Assembly (NCBI GenBank): GCA_934426285.1
Contig: CAKRYE010000103.1
Location: 1-5,032, forward strand
Direction of reading: 5' to 3'
DNA from: an uncultured Blautia sp.
GTDB lineage: Bacteria; Bacillota; Clostridia; Lachnospirales; Lachnospiraceae
DNA length: 5,032 bases
In this document: positions 1 through 4,310 of the stretch, one piece after another
How the letters are laid out: every line of letters begins with the position of its first letter
How positions within the stretch are numbered: the first letter of the stretch is position 1
Notes under the pieces: model-generated
What the model saw: the letters and a program-made list of their open reading frames with translations, nothing else
What the model was told of the DNA's origin: nothing
Databases searched by the model: none
Translations under genes and position numbers: made by a program

Positions 1-16
1 AAATGACGTATCAAAG

Positions 17-24
17 AAAGGTGG
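17..24 (+). promoter_or_regulatory. Ribosome binding site of the first WXG100-like gene
   Basis: AAAGGTGG lies 7 bases before the ATG at 32 and supports that start. The 31 bases before the gene show no promoter I can defend. One frame (starting at base 3) stays open through this stretch and ends in a TGA at 33-35 that overlaps the ATG as ATGA, so the end of an upstream gene may be present, but too little is visible to call one. Confidence 0.7.
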
Positions 25-31
25 AAATCAA

Positions 32-319
32 ATGAAAATTATTGTAACTCCAGAGGAAATGAGAAGCAACGCAACAAGTCTTCGCAGTGAAAAAGCTAAT
101 TTTGAACAGTGTATCAGCAGCATGCGCGCGATCGTAAACAGTATGAGCGGCGTATTCGAAGGTGAGGCTGCAGCAGCTTATGTATCAAATTTTGAAAGCT
201 ACAATGGTCAGTTTACAGCTTTTGGAGAACTTCTGGAAAGCTTTGCACAAAAGCTGGATACCGCGGCCAATACTATGGAGGAAACTGACGGAGGACTTGC
301 AGCATCCATGGGTCAGTAA
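32..319 (+). CDS. WXG100-like (ESAT-6 family) small secreted protein with FEG in place of WxG
   Basis: A 95-residue protein with the size and layout of the WXG100 family: small helical-hairpin proteins that dimerise and are exported by type VII secretion, often also needed for export of partners. Residues about 6-40 form the first amphipathic helix and 46-85 the second. The turn carries F42-E43-G44 followed by E-A-A-A-A-Y, so the usual tryptophan is replaced by phenylalanine while the glycine and the start of helix 2 match the family. The short N-terminal strand-like stretch I-I-V-T-P-E-E recurs in variant form in neighbouring genes. No signal peptide or membrane segment is seen. The C-terminus is Gly/Ala-rich and has no clean YxxxD/E export motif. 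It ends 10 bases before the next gene, so it is probably co-transcribed. Family call is firm; substrate versus structural role is open. Confidence 0.88.
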   Translation: MKIIVTPEEMRSNATSLRSEKANFEQCISSMRAIVNSMSGVFEGEAAAAYVSNFESYNGQFTAFGELLESFAQKLDTAANTMEETDGGLAASMGQ

Positions 320-329
320 GGAATGAGCG

Positions 330-974
330 ATGGAAAGAATGAAGGAATTCATACTGTCCCCGGAAGAAATCTATTATATCGGAAAAGTAAGCGGCGGAAA
401 ATATCTGGATTATGATTATATTGCCGCTATGAAGGATATTGGAAAACGGGGGAAAATAAAACAACAGGAAATTCTGGATAGTCTTGAAAGGAAGGGATAT
501 GCCCAGGAAGATTTCCTGGGCAATCTGGAAGTAGAGCCGGCATGTATAGAAATATTACAGCCTCTTTATCAGGGAATGTATGAATCTGAACTGATCTTGC
601 GGGAAGAGGCAGGCGAATCTGTACATTATAAATTTCATCATATGGAGAATCGGATCACATCCGTAGAGTGCCGGTCACAGGAATATCGGATCAGGGTGCA
701 GGACAAAGAGGGGATAGAAAGGATGCTTTCTCCTCTTTTGGAAAACAATGTGCAGACGGAGAAAAAAGAAGCATATATCGCGACTGACCAGGCAGAAAGA
801 AGTATCATTCTGAAAGGTACTCATATTGGAAAGGATACCTGTCTTTATTTCTATGCAGAAAAAGGCGGATATTTCTATGAAATAGATCCGGAACAGGCAG
901 AGGAAAAGATACTTCGCCTGGTTGAAAAAAATGTCGTTTGTGAGCAGGCAAAAAAGATTCTGTTAGGAGACTGA
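330..974 (+). CDS. EspG-like putative type VII secretion chaperone (uncharacterised)
   Basis: A 214-residue soluble protein without signal peptide or membrane segment. I do not recognise it with certainty. Residues 8-35 (starting L-S-P-E-E) look helical. Residues 40-80 read like a small winged-helix unit: a helix ending in L-E-R-K-G-Y, an acidic/Gly wing, then V-E-P-A and a helix around I-L-Q-P-L-Y. The rest (about 85-190) alternates predicted strands, with aromatic strands such as L-Y-F-Y-A and Y-F-Y-E-I, and closes with a basic helix. This order resembles EspG-type ESX chaperones, which in mycobacteria hold PE/PPE pairs in the cytoplasm; the location among WXG-like genes fits. Alternatively it belongs to one of the DUF families of Firmicute T7SS loci. 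ATG 330 is chosen because AAGGA at 318-322 stands 7 bases before it; M4 at 339 is less well spaced. The gene ends 4 bases before the next. Confidence 0.8.
   Translation: MERMKEFILSPEEIYYIGKVSGGKYLDYDYIAAMKDIGKRGKIKQQEILDSLERKGYAQEDFLGNLEVEPACIEILQPLYQGMYESELILREEAGESVHYKFHHMENRITSVECRSQEYRIRVQDKEGIERMLSPLLENNVQTEKKEAYIATDQAERSIILKGTHIGKDTCLYFYAEKGGYFYEIDPEQAEEKILRLVEKNVVCEQAKKILLGD
500..522 (+). repeat. Perfect intragenic inverted repeat (10-bp stem, 3-base loop)
   Basis: TGCCCAGGAA at 500-509 and TTCCTGGGCA at 513-522 are exact reverse complements separated by GAT. It lies inside the EspG-like gene, covering codons 57-65 in the presumed wing. No T-run follows, so it is not an intrinsic terminator. 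A stable mRNA hairpin here could slow translation or protect/cleave the polycistronic RNA; that function is inference only. Confidence 0.75.
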
Positions 975-978
975 AAAA

Positions 979-1296
979 ATGGCATACAGAGATGAAAACG
1001 GAAAAATAACGATTGATGATGTCGCAGCCGGAGAGGATATCAGAAAAATCGAGCAGGCACAGGCTATCTTGCAAAATGCACTGCGGAGTCTGAGAGCAGC
1101 GCAGACAGAAGGGGCAAATTCAAAAGGTCTGACGGCACAGGCTATTTATGATAAATCTCAGGAACTGATCAACCAGATCCAAAGGCTCGATAATAATCTG
1201 GAAGAAACAACAAATTATATTCGCCATGTGCTTGCTGTGTATAAAGCAAAGGATGAAATGCTTAAGGCGATTATGGCATCACAAAATATGGTTTAG
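979..1296 (+). CDS. Small helical-hairpin protein, WXG100-like without the WxG motif
   Basis: A 105-residue, almost wholly helical protein with no signal peptide or membrane segment. An N-terminal strand-like stretch (K-I-T-I-D-D, 9-14) leads to helix 1 at about 17-43. A turn rich in Gly, Asn and Ser (44-50) follows, then a long helix 2 at about 51-103 with heptad-like hydrophobic spacing. The start of helix 2, G-L-T-A-Q-A-I-Y, resembles the G-E-A-x-x-A-Y of WXG100 neighbours, so it looks like a diverged family member or a hetero-dimer partner. Such motif-poor partners (YwqI/DUF5344-type, or Lap-type proteins of LXG effectors) are common in Firmicute T7SS loci; which family it belongs to I cannot tell. 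AGGAG at 965-969, inside the upstream gene's end, is 9 bases before the ATG. The next gene begins 16 bases after its stop. Confidence 0.82.
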   Translation: MAYRDENGKITIDDVAAGEDIRKIEQAQAILQNALRSLRAAQTEGANSKGLTAQAIYDKSQELINQIQRLDNNLEETTNYIRHVLAVYKAKDEMLKAIMASQNMV

Positions 1297-1299
1297 AGT

Positions 1300-1305
1300 G
1301 GAGGG
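1300..1305 (+). promoter_or_regulatory. Ribosome binding site fixing the start of the canonical WXG100 gene
   Basis: GGAGGG stands 7 bases before ATG 1313. It decides between this start and an open frame reaching back to 1226, which would add 29 un-family-like residues and overlap the upstream gene by 71 bases. Confidence 0.8.
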
Positions 1306-1312
1306 ATTCGAA

Positions 1313-1606
1313 ATGGCTAATATCAGAATCGACACAGATGGATTGCAGAATAATATTTCCTCTATGAGAGCCTATGTGAATGAACTGGATTCTTTGAATG
1401 CGCGGACGCAGGCACTTTTGTCACAGATTGCTTCTTCCTGGGAGGGAGAGGCGAGTACGGCGTATATTAATATTATGACAGAGAGAATGCAAAAAGCAGG
1501 GCAGATGAAAGAACTTTTGCAGGAATTTCTCTCCTATATGGAGGATGCCAGGACAAAATTTGTGTCAAGAGATCAGGAAGGTGCAAGTGCTATCAGGGGA
1601 TGCTAG
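1313..1606 (+). CDS. Canonical WXG100 family protein (EsxA/ESAT-6-like)
   Basis: A 97-residue protein, the usual family length, and the best WXG100 match in the window. Helix 1 spans about 9-40, the turn holds the textbook S-S-W-E-G-E-A (W43, E44, G45), and helix 2 runs about 46-85 with A-Y at its start. The family forms antiparallel four-helix dimers exported by type VII secretion and in Firmicutes is typically needed for activity of the whole apparatus. Near the C-terminus Y75-M-E-D resembles, but does not match, the YxxxD/E signal. It follows the motif-less hairpin protein by 16 bases, so the two may form a heterodimer. Its stop (1604-1606) overlaps the ribosome binding site of the next gene. 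The start at 1313 rests on the GGAGGG upstream and on the family length. Confidence 0.93.
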   Translation: MANIRIDTDGLQNNISSMRAYVNELDSLNARTQALLSQIASSWEGEASTAYINIMTERMQKAGQMKELLQEFLSYMEDARTKFVSRDQEGASAIRGC

Positions 1607-1609
1607 GAG
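1605..1609 (+). promoter_or_regulatory. Ribosome binding site fixing the start of the 145-residue WXG-like gene
   Basis: AGGAG overlaps the preceding stop codon and lies 8 bases before ATG 1618. It favours 1618 over the in-frame ATG at 1600, which lies upstream of this site and inside the preceding gene. Confidence 0.72.
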
Positions 1610-1617
1610 ATGAGAAG

Positions 1618-2055
1618 ATGATTATAGATGTGAATCCACAGACGATTACGGAAATTGCACAGACGATTGCAAATGCTTATGGAGAAGTGGAGGAGGCTGC
1701 AAGAATTCTGACATCCATCACGGAACACAACAACTGGAGTTGCAAAGAGAGGGATGCTATCAATGATTACACCCATTCGAATGCTCGGGAGATTTTGCAA
1801 ATCAGTGAAAAATCCGGAAATTTTGCAAATGTCATGAAAACGGTTGCAGAGAACTTTACGACAGATGAGAAAAATATATCAGAAATGTTCACCAGTGTAG
1901 AAAGTATGATTGGATCCATACTTTCGATCCGGCCGATCGGAGCCGGGATTAGGACAAGTAATCTCCCGGAGGGTGTGATGCCGATTAGCAAATCAGGTGG
2001 ACCAGAAGATTTTAAGCTGTCTTCTGTGATTGAGCTGGCAAGTATGAAACTGTAG
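1618..2055 (+). CDS. Long WXG100-like protein with a C-terminal tail
   Basis: A 145-residue protein, about 50 longer than an ordinary WXG100. It opens with the strand-like M-I-I-D-V-N-P, then helix 1 (8-36), a turn with N-N-W-S-C (W40 kept, glycine replaced by cysteine) and helix 2 (43-103), as in WXG100 proteins. Residues about 104-145 form a Gly/Pro/Ser-containing tail that looks extended (N-L-P-E-G-V, S-K-S-G-G-P-E-D) and ends in a short hydrophobic helix. No signal peptide or membrane segment is seen. I do not know its precise family. Plausible roles are a secreted WXG-like substrate or a targeting partner of the 378-residue protein encoded 16 bases downstream. The start at 1618 gives a sensible ribosome site distance and the shared N-terminal pattern; the longer start at 1600 would add M-L-G-D-E-K. 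Confidence 0.82.
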   Translation: MIIDVNPQTITEIAQTIANAYGEVEEAARILTSITEHNNWSCKERDAINDYTHSNAREILQISEKSGNFANVMKTVAENFTTDEKNISEMFTSVESMIGSILSIRPIGAGIRTSNLPEGVMPISKSGGPEDFKLSSVIELASMKL

Positions 2056-2057
2056 GG

Positions 2058-2065
2058 AAAGGAGG
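2058..2065 (+). promoter_or_regulatory. Near-consensus ribosome binding site of the effector-like gene
   Basis: AAAGGAGG, 6 bases before ATG 2072, is the closest match to the anti-Shine-Dalgarno complement in the window, which suggests strong translation of the 378-residue protein. Confidence 0.8.
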
Positions 2066-2071
2066 AGAAGA

Positions 2072-3208
2072 ATGGCATCCAGAATTATATTAGATCCGGA
2101 AACCCTGTTGGCGCAGGCTGGTGAAATGCAGAATCTGACAGCAGAGTATGAAGCCCTGTTTTCGAAGGTTACAGGTACCTTGAATGATACGAACAATCAT
2201 TGGAGCGAACTGTTAGCACATAATTTCGCAGGAAAAATAAGCAGTGCCCAGCAAAGTTTCGCAAGTATTACAGAACTTCTTTCCAGTGGGGCTGTTGCGG
2301 CGAAAAACAGTGCTACAACCATGCAGTCGGTAGACCAGTCTCTTTTTAAGGTGTTTGGAGGAGAAGCAGGCGAGGGAATCAGTTCCGGACAGGTACAAGG
2401 TGTGATAGATGTCATAGAGGACTACAGGAAAGCCGAAAAGACATCCAAGAAAGCAAAAGCAAAAAGTAAAAAGAAAAAAGACAGTTTTCTGAACTCATTG
2501 AAAGCAGATGTGGCAGGAGTATCGAAAGCAATTATTAAAAAGGGGAAGAAGACTGTTGCAAAAATAAAAAAATCCTATGATGAGAAAGGCTTTGTTTATA
2601 AAGCTCTTCAATATGGGAAAGCCGCTGTAAAAGTCGGCGAGGGTGTCGTCAAAATTGCCGGTGCGGTAGCACTGGTAGCAGGTTCCGGTGGTGCAGCACT
2701 TCCGGTAGCTACCTGCCTTGCGTTGAGTGCCTGTAACGATGTTTATAATGCCATGATGGATGCAACATATACCTATACCGGCGACTATAACAAGATCGGT
2801 AATACTAATTTATTAAAGGAATTTCTTGTAAAACAAGGCAGAGAGACGGGAGAAGCCCTCTTTGGAGATAAGAAGCTGGGAGAAAAGATGGGCAACTGGG
2901 TCTACACAGGATTGGACATTGTTTCTTTCTTAAATGGTGTAGATCAGCTTGGAAAATCTTTTGGAAAGTTTCAAACCGCAATAACCGGTACCGCAGGAAC
3001 GTCAAAGGTGTGGGGAGAAATTCACATGAAGGACGTGGTCGAAAATACACATAAACTTTACAAGAAAGATGGAATCATTAAGACTGTGCTTCGTATAGAT
3101 CCAACCTCTGTAGGTAATTTTGGATATGATGTCGTCACAGGTGCGATGAAAGCTATTCAGTCAGCAGGCAAACTCGGCAATACAATAGCAGATCTGGCGT
3201 TTGGTTAA
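2072..3208 (+). CDS. Putative type VII secreted effector with WXG/LXG-like head and hydrophobic glycine-rich core
   Basis: A 378-residue protein in four parts. Residues 1-95 form a WXG100/LXG-like helical hairpin: R-I-I-L-D-P-E-T start, turn at H43-W44-S45, no WxG glycine. Residues 96-118 are a Gly-rich hinge and short helix. Residues 119-168 are very lysine-rich and probably a flexible or helical linker. Residues 187-225 are Gly/Ala/Val-rich and hydrophobic, followed by C-N-D-V-Y-N and, to about 300, a pattern (L-F-G-D-K, G-N-W-V-Y-T-G) like the pre-toxin regions of Firmicute polymorphic toxins. The last 80 residues show no nuclease, deaminase or ADP-ribosyltransferase motif I can name. It may be a membrane-active effector, a toxin-less scaffold, or carry an unknown domain. 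No obvious immunity gene follows; the next gene is DUF4176. Coding is certain, effector role is inference. Confidence 0.85.
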   Translation: MASRIILDPETLLAQAGEMQNLTAEYEALFSKVTGTLNDTNNHWSELLAHNFAGKISSAQQSFASITELLSSGAVAAKNSATTMQSVDQSLFKVFGGEAGEGISSGQVQGVIDVIEDYRKAEKTSKKAKAKSKKKKDSFLNSLKADVAGVSKAIIKKGKKTVAKIKKSYDEKGFVYKALQYGKAAVKVGEGVVKIAGAVALVAGSGGAALPVATCLALSACNDVYNAMMDATYTYTGDYNKIGNTNLLKEFLVKQGRETGEALFGDKKLGEKMGNWVYTGLDIVSFLNGVDQLGKSFGKFQTAITGTAGTSKVWGEIHMKDVVENTHKLYKKDGIIKTVLRIDPTSVGNFGYDVVTGAMKAIQSAGKLGNTIADLAFG

Positions 3209-3214
3209 GATGAG

Positions 3215-3220
3215 AAAGGA
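3215..3220 (+). promoter_or_regulatory. Ribosome binding site fixing the DUF4176 start
   Basis: AAAGGA is 7 bases before ATG 3228. It favours that start over in-frame TTG 3201 and ATG 3210, which would place the site inside the gene and add residues not expected before the family's opening L-P-x-G. Confidence 0.75.
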
Positions 3221-3227
3221 AAATAAA

Positions 3228-3500
3228 ATGGCAAAGCAATTATTACCAAATGGAAGTGTTGTAACTTTAAAAGGTGCGACAAAGAAATTAATGACAATTG
3301 GCATTGAAGTTGAAATGGAAGGGGATGAAAAAACCTACGATTATATCGCAATTCCCTATCCGGAAGGTTATATCGATTCAGAAACCATGTTCCTTTTTAT
3401 GCAGGAGGATATCGAGAACGTATCTTTCGTAGGTTTTGTGAATGCAGAACTGCAGGTTTTTCGAACTGCGTTGGAAGAAACCGATGAAAATGATGAATAG
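3228..3500 (+). CDS. DUF4176 family protein, type VII secretion accessory
   Basis: A 90-residue soluble protein recognised as DUF4176 from two blocks: L-P-N-G-S-V-V-T-L-K followed by K-K-L-M-T-I-G (residues 6-25), and Y-D-Y-I then Y-P-E-G-Y-I (37-49), plus the later F-M-Q-E-D-I-E-x-V-x-F-V-G-F-V. It probably folds into a small beta-rich domain; the tail is acidic. The family is common in Firmicute T7SS loci, next to WXG100 and LXG effector genes, and is thought to help particular effectors reach the secretion machine; the molecular job is not well established. Position directly after the effector-like gene (19-base gap) agrees with a partner or chaperone role. Its last 17 bases overlap the start of the phosphatase gene, suggesting coupled translation. 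Confidence 0.87.
   Translation: MAKQLLPNGSVVTLKGATKKLMTIGIEVEMEGDEKTYDYIAIPYPEGYIDSETMFLFMQEDIENVSFVGFVNAELQVFRTALEETDENDE
3473..3477 (+). promoter_or_regulatory. Ribosome binding site of the PP2C gene, inside the DUF4176 gene
   Basis: GGAAG is 6 bases before ATG 3484, the start preferred here. ATG 3490 and 3493 are further away, at 12 and 15 bases, and cannot be excluded; the choice changes only two or three N-terminal residues. Confidence 0.55.
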
Positions 3501-4293
3501 TATCATAATGACAGGCTTCGGGAGAATCGCTGCCGCCTGTGGCTGTCATACAGGCAGGCGAAGAAAAAATAACGAGGATAATTTTTTCTTCGCGGGCCGC
3601 TATATGGCAAGCGATAACGATGGACTTGGCAGTATCCTGGAAAAAAACTTTTCCTTAAAAAAAGATCGGTTCTTTGCTGTTTTTGATGGCATGGGAGGCG
3701 GAGAATATGGTGAAATTGCTTCCTATATAGCTGCAAAGGCAACAGAACAATATTTGAATGCAGAAGAAGCGGCTGATGTTGTAGGTAAAAAAAATTATCT
3801 GGAAAAAATGTGCACGTATGTAAATGACGGGATATTTAAGGAAACCCTTCGTTTGGATGCGGAGATGATGGGATCTACTCTGGCGGGACTGTATTTTACA
3901 GGCAGCCGGGTATGGACTGTGAATGTGGGGGACAGCAGATGCTTTCTCTTACGAGACGGGAAACTTCAGCAGATCTCCAAAGATCAGACAGATGAAGTCT
4001 ATATGAAAGAAAACGGTATTCAGGGACGAAAACCTTATTTGACACAGTATATGGGAATGAATCCTGAGGAAGTGCGGGTGCTCCCTTATACAGACTGCCT
4101 GCAGATTAAAAAAGGAGATCGTTTTCTTATATGTAGTGATGGTGTGAGTGACATGGTGTCCATAGAGCTTTTGGAAACCATGATGCTGCAGATGCAAAGT
4201 CCGGCAAAGTGTGTCAATACGATCATCACAGCGGCTTTAGAGGCCGGCGGCAAGGATAATATTACAGCAATCGTACTGGAAATAAACAGATAG
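3484..4293 (+). CDS. PP2C-family (PPM) serine/threonine protein phosphatase
   Basis: A 269-residue cytoplasmic enzyme, the usual size of a bacterial PP2C catalytic domain, which removes phosphate from Ser/Thr using two metal ions. Visible motifs in order: R-R-R-K-N-N-E-D (D32), F-A-V-F-D-G-M-G-G (D68, G69), M-G-S-T-L-A (129-134), V-N-V-G-D-S-R (D150), C-S-D-G-V-S-D-M-V (D219, D223) and G-G-K-D-N-I-T-A (D258). All metal-binding acidic residues are present, so it should be active. Between N-E-D and D-G-M-G-G there are about 35 residues, somewhat longer than in PstP/PrpC-type enzymes. No membrane anchor is seen. The kinase gene 17 bases downstream is the obvious antagonist, as in many bacterial kinase/phosphatase pairs; place in the operon suggests targets in the secretion system (inference). 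Overlaps DUF4176 by 17 bases. Confidence 0.93.
   Translation: MKMMNSIIMTGFGRIAAACGCHTGRRRKNNEDNFFFAGRYMASDNDGLGSILEKNFSLKKDRFFAVFDGMGGGEYGEIASYIAAKATEQYLNAEEAADVVGKKNYLEKMCTYVNDGIFKETLRLDAEMMGSTLAGLYFTGSRVWTVNVGDSRCFLLRDGKLQQISKDQTDEVYMKENGIQGRKPYLTQYMGMNPEEVRVLPYTDCLQIKKGDRFLICSDGVSDMVSIELLETMMLQMQSPAKCVNTIITAALEAGGKDNITAIVLEINR
3535..3593 (+). repeat. Two adjacent intragenic inverted repeats near the phosphatase gene start
   Basis: The main one pairs 3558-3570 (GCGAAGAAAAAAT) with 3581-3593 as an exact 13-bp reverse complement around a 10-base loop. Just before it, GCCTGT at 3535-3540 pairs with ACAGGC at 3550-3555 around 9 bases. The main loop encodes the catalytic N-E-D and the stem encodes the flanking R-R-K-N and F-F-F. 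Neither has a terminator layout of GC stem plus trailing T-run. They may fold in the mRNA about 50 to 110 bases after the start codon; an effect on expression is inference. Confidence 0.72.
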
Positions 4294-4297
4294 AATC

Positions 4298-4303
4298 AGA
4301 GGA
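4298..4303 (+). promoter_or_regulatory. Ribosome binding site fixing the kinase start
   Basis: AGAGGA is 7 bases before ATG 4311 but only 1 base before the in-frame ATG at 4305, so 4311 is the better start. Confidence 0.7.
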
Positions 4304-4310
4304 AATGAAA

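Noticed and set aside
216..256. CAGCTTTTG / CAAAAGCTG inverted repeat, 9 bp with a 23-base loop
   Set aside because: A stem this short with so long a loop is expected about once by chance in a window this size.
1226..1312. Upstream extension of the canonical WXG100 gene
   Set aside because: Would overlap the preceding gene by 71 bases, adds residues foreign to the family, and the GGAGGG site points to 1313.
1767..2415. Several minus-strand open frames of 60 to 103 residues
   Set aside because: All lie opposite confident + strand genes with good ribosome sites and show no motifs or own ribosome sites of note.
2629..2746. Hydrophobic residues 187-225 of the effector-like protein, considered as a signal peptide or plain membrane anchor
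   Set aside because: It is internal and Gly/Ala-rich, follows a WXG-like head, and fits the hydrophobic pre-toxin regions of T7SS effectors better; a membrane-active role is kept as a hypothesis.
3442..3483. Upstream extension of the phosphatase gene
   Set aside because: It is the DUF4176 coding region read in another frame; a ribosome site is placed for ATG 3484 instead.
3639..3663. GGAAAA / TTTTCC hairpin and A-runs, considered as a terminator
   Set aside because: Weak A/T stem inside an intact gene, with no T-run after it on the + strand.
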